From NCBI GenBank assembly GCA_038363925.1, contig JAQQWL010000016.1, forward strand, positions 1,426,001 through 1,490,000: a stretch of 64,000 bases of DNA, read 5' to 3'. The stretch comes from Apiospora phragmitis (lineage: Eukaryota > Ascomycota > Sordariomycetes > Amphisphaeriales > Apiosporaceae). The notes under the pieces are model-generated. The model did no database searches and was not told the origin of the DNA. It worked only from the letters and a program-made list of their open reading frames with translations. The translations under genes and the position numbers were made by a program. Positions 12,337 to 23,258 of the stretch are shown here, piece after piece (position 1 is the stretch's first letter; every line of letters starts with the position of its first letter).

Positions 12337-13198
12337 ATGGCCTCCTCCAATAAGCACGTCGTCTTCGACGTAGTAGGTAAGCAAAGGAACCCATGGCAAA
12401 GGCATTTGAGACCACGAAGACAGCTAATCAGGCCCGGGCTACTAGGGACCCTGGTGGACTACGAGGCCTTCTACGAAGCCATCGAGGCCCGCCTAGGCGA
12501 CCAGCTGCGCGCCCAGCACATCGGCGCCCGCCTCTTCGGCTACGCCTGGATGGAGGCCGGCGAGAAGGAGTACACCTACCTGAGCATGTCGGGCCACCAC
12601 GTCGCCTTCTCCGACGTGCTCCGCGCCCTCTTCTACCGCACGCTGTGGCAGGCCGGCCTCGCCGACCCGCGCCGCTTCGCCACCGACGACGACCGCGACT
12701 TCCTCCTGGCCGCGTACCGCGCCCTGCGGGTCCGCCCGGGCGTCGCCGCGTGCTTCCGGACGCTCCACGACGCCGGGTACACCGTCTGGGCCCTCACGTC
12801 GGGCGACGTGGCGCGGGTCGCGGGTACCTCGCGAACGGCGGCATCGACTTCCCGCCCGAGAACTTCGTCTCGTGAGACAGCATCGGCGTGGGCAAGCCCG
12901 CCCCGGCCGTCTACGAGCACGTGCTGAAGAAGTTCCCGACCGAGGATCTCGATGCTTGGTTCGCGGCGGGTCACATGTGGGATGCGTCGGCCGCGCGACG
13001 GAGTGGGTAAGTAGCAGTGGTCTATAGTATGTGCACTGTCCATTCGCTGACTTGGCGATTTTCACCCCGAATAGCTTCAACGGCGCCTGGGTGTCCCTCT
13101 GGGAGAAAGAGAGCTGTTCCGATATCTTCGGGGACATGGATGTCGTAGCCGATAGTCTGCCGGAGCTGGCCGACGGTATAGTGGCTTTCAAGAAATAG
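12337..13198 (+). pseudogene. L-2-haloacid dehalogenase (HAD superfamily), nonsense and frameshift
   Basis: The type II haloacid dehalogenase fold is nearly complete. Exon 1 (12337-12376) gives HVVFDVVG, with the nucleophile Asp at the end of strand 1. A 69-nt intron (12377-12445) leads to TLVDYEAFYEAIEARLGDQ, the cap domain, and YTVWALTSGDVARVAG (HAD motif II region). A break in a GGG run near 12830 shifts the frame; the continuation reads YLANGGIDFPPENFVS, then TGA (12873-12875), then DSIGVGKPAPAVYEHV (motif III Lys) and WFAAGHMWDASAARRSG (motif IV). An intron at 13007-13074 precedes the last exon, ending AFKK. Bacterial and fungal relatives usually have Cys at the TGA position, as I recall. 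The enzyme would hydrolyse 2-haloalkanoates. The nonsense codon is not a homopolymer event, so inactivation is probably real. Confidence 0.7.
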
Positions 13199-13486
13199 CT
13201 AGTGGGAGAGTAATCATAAGGTATGGACCCCGAAATAGAGTTTATGCTGGAGAGCGGAGAAATACCCGAGATGTAGTGAGAGGGGGATTGTCCGATAGCG
13301 TACTGATCGCCCCGGCTTACACATGAATAAAGCGGATACGACAAAAATAAGGCTGGAGAGATATAGCGACTGCGTAAACGGAGTTGAGACTGTCACAGTT
13401 GGTGCTGTATCCTGAATTTAGCAGGCAACTGGCTAACGGCGCACATCAGGGCATAACTGGCAAGTAGAGCCAGGTCCTGCATTAGT

Positions 13487-15058
13487 CTACAGCTTGGCTT
13501 TCACATTTCCGTGTCCACCCTCTAAGATCTCATTCTTGGTGGACTCCAGGCGCTTCTTGGTGGCGCGGAACACTTCGGGCACACCCGTCTCTTCGAAACT
13601 TTTCCCGTGCCGCAGCATATTCACGATCCCCTTTGCCGAACGAAGAATCAGGGGCATGCCGTGTCCCGAGAAACCTGCCAGCACCATTTGGCCTGGTTTT
13701 TCTGGCACCTCGCCGACGTGTGGCATGAAATCTGAGCTGTAACCCATAACTGAGGCGATCACTTTAGCCAGAGCAGAACAAATAGATATATGGGACGCAA
13801 CTAGGGTGGCTACTTACTGCCTGTCCATAGCTTATCAACCTTGGCACCACTGTCCTCCCAGCCGAAGAAGGTCCGCTGCATGAGCCCGTCGAAATGCGAT
13901 TTGGCGGGCTCTATGAGCTTGCTATCATCGGCCACGTTGTACCAGTGAGAAGTGTCCCTCCCAGAACTTGACGCGGGCACCTCCGACAATGATGCTCCCG
14001 TCGGTTCGGGGATCAGGTAATCGTACATCGCGGGACCATGACGAATGCTGTACGTATAGGGGAGGAATGGTGTCCTACGAGCCTTGTCGGGCACAATGCG
14101 ACTGCATATTCCCCGGACTGGCACAATGCGGTCCTTGAACTGCGGAGCGATCTTGGCCGTGTAGCCATTGGTGGCCAGAAGAACCTTCTTGGCTTTGATG
14201 CTGCCGCGGTCGGTCGTGACCAGCCAGCGGCCATCCGGCAACGGGGACTCGGAGACGTGCGTGACGGGGGTATGGGTTTGCAGGTTGGCACCCCTCTTCA
14301 CAGCACCCTGCAGGAGATGAAGCACCAACTTGTACGGCCACAGGTGGCCAGCAGTGAAGGTAAAGCACGCCAACGCCCCTTTTACACCGGAAAGCTAAGC
14401 GCGGTTGCTGCTTGTCAGAGTCTCGCACCTTCTTGGCATGATACATGTATACAGGATAGGCTTACCTGCTCGGCATCTTTACCGTAGGCATGATACACGT
14501 CTTTCAGGCCAGCAACCCCAGATTTCCTCAATTCTATGAAGGCTTCGTGGGAGTCCTTGGCCATGACTGGGTCCAAGGTGGCGTCGCACGCTCTGGTCAT
14601 GACGAAATCGCAGTCGATGTTCTCCTTTTCCACTAGCTCCTTGACGGCAAAGACCTGCGAAGCTTCATACGCCGCCACCTCGACGGCAGCCTTGACTCCG
14701 TACTTCTTAATGTACTTTGGCACATTGAAATAGACATCCGGTTTCACATGGCCGCCTGCATAACACGTCAGTTGGGTCAGTGGTGTGTGTGGGGGGAGGG
14801 GTTAAATGGTGGCTTACCATTCCTACCTGTGGCGCCCGAGCAAGCTTCTCGAGCTTCCAAGAGAGTCACTGATGGGGGCGAGGGATTGTCTTCGTAGATG
14901 AAATGGGCCAGAGAGGATCCGGCGAACCCGGCGCCGATGATAACGATGTCAGATTCCGTCGGCAGATCGGGAGTGGTACGGTGACTATCGAACTCGTGAA
15001 GCTCGGTCCTCCAGAAAGGCTGAGTCGAGTTGGGAACTGGAAAGCCCTCAGACGCCAT
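13487..15058 (-). CDS. FAD-dependent oxidoreductase (DAO family)
   Basis: Intact in four exons: 15058-14818, 14755-14466, 14394-13818 and 13749-13487, all with GTAAG donors and AG acceptors that keep the frame (456 residues). The dinucleotide-binding motif DIVIIGAGFAGSSLAHFIYE begins near residue 36, and LLEAREACSGATGRNGGH is the usual second FAD contact. The middle carries the substrate domain (ACFTFTAGHLWPYKLVLHLL), and GFSGHGMPLILRSAKG is the C-terminal FAD loop. This is the glycine-oxidase/sarcosine-oxidase-like DAO fold that oxidises amines or amino acids. Many fungal members are uncharacterised, so I give no substrate. There is no targeting signal; it is probably cytosolic. It sits tail-to-tail with the decayed dehalogenase. 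Confidence 0.85.
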
Positions 15059-15885
15059 GATGAGCTAACGGGTTCCAATGATGGTTGCCTGATTACTCCG
15101 TAAGTAGGTAGGAAATAGCGAGCTTCCAAGGTAAAACGTCAAGTGGCGGGCTACTTCTCTTGGCTTATCAACACTCTGGTCCAATTGAGACTTGTTCAGC
15201 CTCCGCAGAGTAACTACTAAGCCCTTAGCTAATGTGAGATAACAGATTGCTCTCGACCAAACACCCACAGAATCTTCAAGGAGCGTTATCTTGTCCATTT
15301 TGAGTTGCCCGACAGAACTCCCTTCAGGGCGGTGCCGCTATCGGCTGGCACCTGTACGTCCTCGACGGGGCAGGTCCACCCGCTAAAGCACGCTGTGGAG
15401 GTACGCTAGACGGCTTGCCCCGGGGTATCCGCCAGGATCAACCAGGGGTCGTTGATGCCAAGGCGCATCTGCCATCCCGGCGGGATTTGATAAGCAACCA
15501 AATTACGTCGCTTATCTGGGCTACAGGATCAGAGATACCAGAAGTGTATATATGGTATTCAAAGTTGCCAAGTGTGATAAGGGCCGGCCATTGAACGTAG
15601 CATCGGGCATAGGATCTGATCTGCGTATCTCTGTCATGGGATGGCATCCACAATCTAGGTGTCTCCACCTCCGCATTCTCGCTGCTGAAATGGGCTCGTT
15701 GCTTTCCAGCACGAGACTATATCCGTAATGGGACTATCGCGGACACCGAGTCGTCCATGGCTATCTCGTATTGCCATGGTAGGGTCAAGAGTTACATGTA
15801 GGCAACCAAGTAGTAAACAAGAATGGCATACTGAAGGAGAAGATCTTCGTTCTTCCAGTGTTCTGCCCTAATTTGTTATTCAAAC
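15059..15885. other. Divergent intergenic region between the DAO gene and the Dal5-like permease
   Basis: About 830 bp separate the two start codons, so both promoters should lie here. No clear TATA box or operator repeat is visible. Confidence 0.4.
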
Positions 15886-18638
15886 ATGGACTCGGCCAAA
15901 GCTAGCCAGATAGACCAGGTAGTTGAAAACTCGCCCAAGAAGACCTCGCTCGACGCTAAAGTCCGAGACGATGGTGAAGACGGATTGCACACGGTCACCA
16001 CCACCGGCGTTGGCGACACAATTGCCTCCACGGGTATGTATGCGTGCAAACCGCTGGTGATCAGTGACACGACGATGGAACGCCTGAGACGGATATGCTG
16101 ACAATGTCGGAACCAGACTACACGGAAGAGCAGTACAATAAACTGACCAAGAAGATTGACCGATACCTGATCCCGATCATGTATGTGGCGTCATTCGCTG
16201 TAAAATCGAGGCCGCACGATTGGCTGAACAAGGTATTAGGTTCTTCTGTTACGGAATCCAACAGACAGATAAGATATCAATCAGTGTTCAGGCTGTGAGT
16301 AGCTCGCAGTACCACACGAGTTGCACGATGCCATCACAATACTTACGATTCTCAGCTGTTCGGCCTGACTGACGACCTGGGGCTGCATGGACAGCAGTAC
16401 CAGTGGTTGACTACCATGTAAGTATGAAAGAATATATTTAAGCTGTCTCAGGGGTGCTGACATTAATTTATATGTTAGCTTCTACATGACCTACCTTATC
16501 GGAGAGTTCCCATCGACATGGCTGTTGCAGAAGTGTAAAGCCGGGCGTACGTTGACAACATACATGGTCGGTTGGTGTAAGTCATTGGCGCAAGCCCACA
16601 TACTGCTGTTTGCTGGGTGAACACCCAGAGAGTGCCGACTGACATAAAGTGTTGTCCTTTCAGCTTGCTGCTTGCTTCTGATCAGCGCTTGCAACAACTG
16701 GTCGGGTCTACTGGCCTTGCGTGCTCTCCAGGGCTTCTTCGAATGTAACATTACACCCGGCTTCCTCCTAATCACGGGGGCATGGTACCGCACTACCGAG
16801 CACGCCAGCCGGTCCCTGCTGTGGCAGACGTCGCAGGGCCTGCTCAGCATCGTCTGCAACCTGATCCTGTACGGGATCGCGCGCCGGGTCGCGGCCGTCG
16901 GCGGCATCGAGCCCTGGCGATGCATCACGCTCTTCTTGGCCGCGCTGACCCTGCTCGGCGCCGTCTGGTGCTGGTTCGTGCTCGGGACGCCGAACGAGGT
17001 TCGTTGGCTGAACGAGGAGGAGAAGCGCATGGCGTGCGCTTTGGGCGAAGACAGCACCGGCAAGCGGTGGCGTGGGCCCAGGTCCGAGAGTGCTTTCGGG
17101 ATCTCCAGGTTTACTTTGGATTCTTCAATACGTCCCTGTGCTGTATTCCCAACGGGTGAGTAGGCATCCCGGATTTCCAATTGCGACACGCATGCCGTTG
17201 CTGACGGCGCGTCTCTGGTGGGATCACTACGTTCAGTTCGCTCATCTATAAGACTTTCGGGTTTGATCAATGGCAGTCCATGCTTTACAGCTTGCCTCGG
17301 AGTGGTGGGTGTCCATTCTCACAAAGGCGTTGATTGGGTACTGACTGGCGAAAGCCACTTGTGTCGTTGTTTTTGTGTTCGTCGCCTGGTAAAATTAGGT
17401 GCCAATAATGCCCGCACGGTCCCCTATTTCTTACTAAAACTCGACATGCTTAAAAAGGTATAGAAATATGTATAGAAATTGGAAAAATAAAAGTAAATAA
17501 TATTTATAGGGGTTTTCTTTTAATATTTTAATAAACGATTTTTTAAATTACTAAGTTTTAAAAGAGTTATAAAAGATTTAAAAAAGTTTATAAATAAAAT
17601 ATTTTATAAAATAAAGAAATATATATAAGCTTTATTAAAAAATAAAGATTATAAAATATTTTTAAATTTTATTATATACGTAGTTATTATATAATAAAAT
17701 AAATATAATAATATAGTTTATTATTATAGTTTAATTAAAATATAAGTAATAAAATTAATAAAGAAATAACTTAAAGAGTTATATTATAAAATTAAATAAG
17801 TATATAATAAAAGTAAGTTTAATTAAAAGCTTATATGTTTATATTAAAAATTAAGTTAATTTATATTATTAAATATACTTTTATTTAATATATATAAAAT
17901 TAAAAAAATAATTACTTTAATCTTTAAATAAAATTATATATAAAAATACTTAATATAAATTTTTTTTAATTTTTATTTAATTTATAAACAGCTATATAAA
18001 ACGTTCAGTTTTAGTAAAGAAATAAGGGCCGTGCGCAGACTTTAGGCACCTAACTTTACCTCTAGAAGTTCCAGAACCAACGCATGATCATCAGCATACT
18101 AAGCTGCATCGTATCCTTTATTGGAATGCTGATGATGTCTCTGCTCCCGAACACGTACGAAAACCGCTGGATCAATTGGGGGCATGTTCAACAAGACTTG
18201 TGTCTTCTCGTTGGCCTTGTTCTTACCTTAGAGTTTGAGTGAGTGCCCAGGGTCGCGTTCGAAGATGAGCGTAGAAACCACGGCTAACCATGGACCGGAA
18301 CAGTCAGCTCCAACGTCGCCGGTAGGACTAAGAAGACGGTTGTCTCGTCTCTCACCCTCATTGCATACTGCGGTGGCAACATGGCGGGCGCTCAGGTGTT
18401 CCAAACGAAAGATGCCCCGCGCTATCTGGCAGGTACTATTACTTGTTCCGCTTGCTTTGGGGGCCAGATCATCGTCATCGCTCTTTGGATGCTGTGGTAC
18501 ATGTACGAGAATCGGCCTCGAGACCGAGAGGCAGCAGCAGCTGGTATCTCCAAAGAAAAGCAGGAGAGACTAGGTCGGGAGCTTGGCGAAGCCGATAAGA
18601 CGGATAGGGAGAATCCTCATTTCCGATACGCCCTGTAG
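15886..18638 (+). pseudogene. Dal5-like (anion:cation symporter) MFS permease split by an AT-rich transposon
   Basis: This is a permease of the allantoate/nicotinate (ACS) family. Exons can be followed at 15886-16033, 16117-16180, 16240-16294, 16356-16417, 16479-16576 and 16664-17156, all with good splice sites. They give DYTEEQYNKLTKKIDRYLIP, FFCYGIQQTDKISISVQA, LFGLTDDLGLHGQQYQWLTT, RALQGFFECNITPGFLLITG and WFVLGTPNEVRWLNEEEKR. From 17237 the text runs LIYKTFGFDQWQSMLYSLP to FVFVAW. A 653-bp element then intervenes (17398-18050), and the protein resumes at 18066 with KFQNQRMIISILSCIVSFIG and ends ...HFRYAL. The element lies between a GTAAAA and a CTCTAG, so it may be spliced out. One frame break (about 17070) and a missing acceptor before 17220 also occur. 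Whether the gene works is open. Confidence 0.7.
17398..18050. mobile_element. AT-rich TIR DNA element, RIP-decayed, TA target duplication
   Basis: A 653-bp element is bounded by imperfect terminal inverted repeats of about 45 bp (left 17398-17441, right 18005-18050). The two arms, read inwards, share GGTGCC, GCACGG and ACTAAAACT. Both flanks have TA (17396-17397 and 18051-18052), the target duplication of the Tc1/mariner superfamily. The interior (about 17455-18000) is almost pure A/T with no open frame, in sharp contrast to the GC-rich exons on each side. That fits heavy RIP of a repeated sequence. It has no transposase left, so it is non-autonomous or fully decayed. Confidence 0.75.
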
Positions 18639-19056
18639 ACCTTCTCACCGTTAGTTATGTAGGCACGTAGGCCCGACGTTCATCTTAACTTGACCACGGC
18701 AATTGCCTGATTGATTTGATTTGGACAGGTGCTGTTCTTGAATGTCATGGATTGACACAAGTTTTAGTGCACTTATCACGGCAGGTTTGCGAACAGTGCA
18801 GACTCCCCGACTCCCCGCTTTCAGGCGATTCGGTTAGCCGAAGCGGGAGAGATAAGGAGCTGCTCCCACTAGTATTTACGGTTAGTGCCACTGGAGTACA
18901 TCATAAAGAGCTTCAACTTCTAGAGCTCGTTTTCTGAACAACAACCCATCCCAGCCTCGTCATCCTCCACGACATATTGTGCACCACATCCCGACGTGTA
19001 AGTCATCTTGAAGCTGCAGCTGGACTGTGATTTTCTTCCTTTCAAAGGACGTCGCC

Positions 19057-20598
19057 ATGCTGTTCAATCACAGTGATACGCCGAAAGAGCCCGACGCATC
19101 CGAGCCACTGCTCCCACGTGCGTCGCGGCCGCGCAACGGGGCAGCTCGGCTTTGGGTCCTCCGTCTCGGCGTAGCCGTCGCCACGATCGGAACTCTTCTG
19201 GTGTTGCTGAACCTGTCGCTCCACGACCATAGTGGCGGCAGCGGCGGCGACGACGATGGCTCTGGCTCAAAAGAGGGAGAAGCGCCGTTGTCCGCCGCGT
19301 CACTCGAAGCCTGCGCCTGGCCCCTGCTGGAACCCCACATCGCGCTGCTCGACGTGCCCGCCATTGCGCGCGATGAGTATCTGTCCCGACAGGAGAGCAC
19401 TGGCATCGGCGCTTGCCGCGGCAGGTGTCGACGCCTTTGTCGCGGAGCCCTCGGCTTCGACGGAGTACTACGCCAATATCTCGGCCTCCTTTGATTTGTC
19501 GGAGCGGCCGTTCCTGATGCTTCTCGAGGCCAAGACAGGCGCCTTTTCTTATCTGGTTCCACAGTTTGAAAACGGGCGCATCGCCGGGCTGGACATGGTA
19601 TACGACAACGACAAGAAGAACACCGACGAAGAAGTGGCGGTGGCATGGGCCGAGGAGGAATCGCCGTACGCGGTGCTGGCGCGCGCGCGACCGGGCTGGA
19701 AGAAGGTCATGCTCGACGAGCACGCGCGGTACATGATCGCGGCGGGCCTGCAGGGCGCCGGCATCGATGTCGTGCCCATGAGCGAGACGGTGCAGTCGCT
19801 GCGGGCCGTCAAGACCGAGGCCGAGATCGCCATCCTGCGGGGCATCAACACCTTCACCCTGGAGCTGGTGCGGTCCGTGCAGAAGTGCCTCCGCGTCGGC
19901 ATGGCGCAAGAGGCCGTCGTCACGGCTTCGCGCAACCTGTTCACCCGCGCCCGCGTCGGCGAGGGCTTTTGGTCCATCGTCCTGTTCGGCGACCAGGCCG
20001 CATTCCCGCACGGGGGCAAGCACGGCAAGGCGCTGGCCGAGGGCGAGTTCGCGCTCATCGACATCGGCTCCGCGCTGCACGGCTACGGGAGCGACGTGAC
20101 GCGCACGATCCTGCCCACGGGGGCCGAGGTCAGCGACGAGCTGATGGGCATCTGGCGCACGGTCTACGCGGCGCAGTCGGCGAGCTTCGGCCGCATGCGC
20201 GCCAACGAGACGTGCTCCGATGTCGATGCGGCCTCGAGGGTCGTCGTCAAGGAAGCCGGCTACGGCCCGTTCTACACCCATCGTCTCGGCCACGGGCTTG
20301 GGCTCGAGATGCATGAGCACCCCTACCTCAACGGGGCGAACAGCGAGAAACTGAAGCTTGGTGAAGTTGTCACGAATGAGCCGGTACATGATCCTAACTC
20401 CCATCTCTCCATTTCCGTGGCACGCAGCTAACATCTGCGCAATAGGGAATCTACGTCACGATGGAGCAAGCGAAAACCATTGGGAAGGAGATCGGGTTCG
20501 GAGTCAGACTAGAGGACCCGATTCTTGTCACAGATAAAGGTGGTGAGCCCATGACGGGGGCGAAGGGCACGTTCGCCCTACGACCCCTAAAGCAATAG
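19057..20598 (+). CDS. Membrane-anchored M24 peptidase homologue (Xaa-Pro aminopeptidase/creatinase fold)
   Basis: Exon 1 runs 19057-20383 and exon 2 20446-20598, with a 62-nt intron. I choose the ATG at 19057 because it starts a type II membrane protein: a short basic N-terminus, one helix (LWVLRLGVAVATIGTLLVLL), then a Ser/Gly/Asp linker. The creatinase N-domain (VDAFVAEPSASTEYYANI) is followed by the pita-bread domain with all five metal ligands: Asp in LIDIGSAL, Asp in YGSDVTRT, His in HRLGHGLGLEMHE, Glu in TNEPGIYVT and Glu in VRLEDPILVT. It should be a dimetal aminopeptidase facing the vacuole or the outside. One extra G in a GG run (about 19393) must be removed to join EYLSRQ to RALASALAAAG; otherwise it is complete. 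Confidence 0.8.
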
Positions 20599-21068
20599 TG
20601 TGTATATTTCGAGGCAGGATCCCCCTCATCATCGCCGAGCATATAGAACGAGCATACCATTATAGACGTTATTTCACGGAAGCACCTCTGCGACGTTGCA
20701 ACAACTACAGAATTGGCAAGGCAAGAGTATGCAACGGCCTCCAAGCCGAGCTTAGCCATATTCCCCGCTTGACAAGTCATTCTTATCTATGAGGCACGAT
20801 CGCAGTGTGGGAGACTATCAGCAACGCATATGTAGCTTCATAATCCGTGCCGTCCACACTAGACCAATTCTAGCAGATGAGTGGGTGGGTGGTTGGGTGC
20901 TGGATCAAGCGAATCGCTCCAGCTCCGAGGGCAAAGAATGGAGAAAATAGAAGAATGCGGAGAGGGGAACGATCCATCCCGAGCTTCTTCTGCATAATCG
21001 ACTCCGTTGTCCGCTTTCACTGCCAATATTTGATTTGCATGCGACTAATAGCCATATTGAACCGCATG
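20599..21068. other. Intergenic, nothing recognised
   Basis: Terminator side of the M24 gene and promoter side of the reductase gene, with no further feature visible. Confidence 0.4.
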
Positions 21069-22312
21069 ATGGCACGCATTTTCTTGTACGAGGCCCCAGC
21101 TGCAATGATGAATAGGACGCGGCTGACCCGACGACAGCATTGGTGGCACTGGGCATATTGGCGGAGCAGTCCTACATAAAACGGTTGAGAGGATCCCCGG
21201 CTCAGTGGTGACCGTTCTTGTCTGCGATGAAGACAAGGCACAGAGATTGGTTTCGAAGTATCCGCAAGTCAAGCCAGTGATCGGTGACCTGGAGAGCTTT
21301 GACTTGATCGAAGCTTCTTCTCGTGAAGCTGACATCGTGATCAATACCACACCTGACATCACCCACGACAAGGCTATCGAATCTGCGATCAATGGATGTA
21401 AGTGAATAATTTGGGAGAACTATAAGTATAGTAGCAACACTGATAACACGGATTAGTAACTGCCTGATCAACGAAAGGGTACTACATCCACACCTCAGGG
21501 GCTTCTATTCTCTGGGACGAGCCAAATGGTTCTAGGGAGGCTCAGACCTGGGACGACGTGGACGACATCCAGGACATCCTGGCGCTAGACTTGGACAAGA
21601 CGCACAGCGCTACTGACAGTGTAAGCAAATGCATCATTGAGTTAAACAAGTTGCGTCGGAGTTGTACTAGATGTACTGAACGTCGCCATAGTTGGTTCGC
21701 AATGCAGCCGCGGATGTGAACGTGGCCATCATCTCGCCCGGGTTTGTTGGTGGCATGAGCCCATCTATCGAGCATCCGACGCCGATCACGACGCCAGGCT
21801 TTGTCCTCACGTCTCGGGCATTCAAGACGGGATTCCAGATCGCGCAAGGAGAAATCAACATGCATGGATCCATGTCGAAGACATCGCTGAGATGTACTTG
21901 GTACTTGTGGAGAAAGCGCTCGCTTCGGACCAGAGCTGCTGGGGTAAAGAAGCTTATTATTTTGCAGTTGGGGAAGTCATTGCCTTCTCCGACGCGATGC
22001 AGAGTCTCGCTCCGGTGCTGCTCAAACATGGCGTGATCGAGAGCGCAAAGGTGCACAGCGTCAAAAACGGAAGACGCAGCTAAGGCAAGCATGTACAGCG
22101 ACAGCTACACGGAAGAATCGGTGCCGCCAGCGGCGGATTCCTGGGCCATGCACATCGCGATCATGTACGGGGTCAACATGCGACTCCGGGCGACGAGAAT
22201 GACGAAGCTGGGCTGGAAACCTCGGAAGGGGCCCAGTGTGGGGACTTTCGACGAGGTCTTCGGCACCTTTTTGCGTTCGGAAAGAGAGGCTGCTGATAAG
22301 GGTAAGGCGTGA
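21069..22312 (+). CDS. NAD(P)-binding epimerase/reductase-like protein (atypical SDR)
   Basis: A tiny first exon (21069-21085) splices across a 52-nt intron to 21138-21397. Together they give MARIFFIGGTGHIGGAVLHK, the Rossmann GxxGxxG at the very N-terminus. This supports both the start and the splice. Further exons are 21478-21620 and 21692-22312. The text includes KPVIGDLESFDLIEASSREA, DIVINTTPD, YYIHTSGASIL, the active-site-side segment VAIISPGFVGGMSP, WIHVEDIAEMYLVLVEKAL and a C-terminal tail RATRMTKLGWKPRKGPS. This is the NmrA/nucleoside-diphosphate-sugar-epimerase-like group that fungi use for varied reductions. The substrate is unknown. Two homopolymer frame breaks need correcting: one A short near 21853 and one A too many near 22064. 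With both corrected the frame is open to 22312. Confidence 0.75.
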
Positions 22313-23258
22313 GTGATGTAGTGTCTCACGGCATCGTACGACGCAACAAGCCACATCCGGCGAGCACCTGATGTGCACGATCAGGAAACCACCGTGGGAT
22401 TGGGGAGGGGTGCGGGGAGCGACGTCAAAGCGTTTCATCATGCTTGCTGGGGAACTTCTCGCTGGCTGTATGCACTTTATGTACTTGTAGGTCCCAGAGG
22501 AGATAGATAGGCCAGTACTGTGGCAGAAACACATATAAATTCCTGTCCTCTGCCGTACCTTATGTTGGACTAAGTATAAGCCATGGCGTAAAGAATGGAA
22601 GTGGAAAACGATTGATGAATTGAAATTTTCTGCTTGCAGATGCGTTGCCGATCAGGAAGCCACAGGTACATTACTGTCTGACTGACAGGCGGGCACGTGG
22701 GGGAATGGGACAAGTCAGACAGTGTTTTGTTTTCAGAAGCAACACAGGCACAGTGACTGACTGCAAGTGGTGAGTAGTGCATTCTACTGGTCTCAGCTGG
22801 AGCTGCCAGCCTTAAAGCCCCTTGTCAGAGCAGAACAGAGGGGGGAGTGAGTTGTGGCTAGTGCTCCACTCTTCTTTTTAGCTCTTCAACACTTTGCCTG
22901 TCCCGTCGCAACCAGACATTTCTTTTTTTCTATTCGGGATGACGAAAGCTTAATAGAAATCGAAGGCGGCTTTCTCACTCATCCTCTCTTTTGTAACGCA
23001 TATATCTCCTGTCTGAGCTGCCCGCCTTCTAGTATACGTGCTCGACTTCGTCCCTAATCGCGTCCTTACATACTGCCTTGTCTCCTTGTTTCTCATAATC
23101 TTCCTTCATCTCGACTAAACCCGGCCGTTCCATCGTCTTTCCCCGCTGGTTCAGTGCTGGCTCCTGGCTTTCCCCACGTTATCAGAGCTCGAGGACTCCA
23201 CCGTCAACTTGCGACTCACTTGCGCCTTGACTCGACGACTCGACCCGGCCATTCGAGC
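22313..23258. other. Leader/promoter region of the F-box gene
   Basis: It contains pyrimidine-rich stretches (about 22860-23150, many CTTC/TCTC blocks) typical of a fungal promoter and 5' leader. No separate gene is seen. Confidence 0.4.

Noticed and set aside
3339..13198. TGA read as tryptophan (altered code)
   Set aside because: Many intact genes here end at TGA and use TGG for Trp. The other nonsense codons are TAG. Local mutation explains them better.
12493..13344. 283-codon minus-strand frame over the dehalogenase
   Set aside because: The plus strand carries the HAD motifs. The minus frame is Arg/Gly/Val-rich and featureless.
17455..18000. AT-rich block as a centromere, mitochondrial insert or replication origin
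   Set aside because: It is bounded by matching inverted repeats with TA flanks, so a RIP-decayed transposon explains it.
19064..20434. 456-codon open frame on the minus strand
   Set aside because: It lies antisense to the M24 peptidase, whose metal ligands are all conserved. The antisense text is His/Arg/Gly-rich with no domain. High GC at third positions keeps the opposite frame open.
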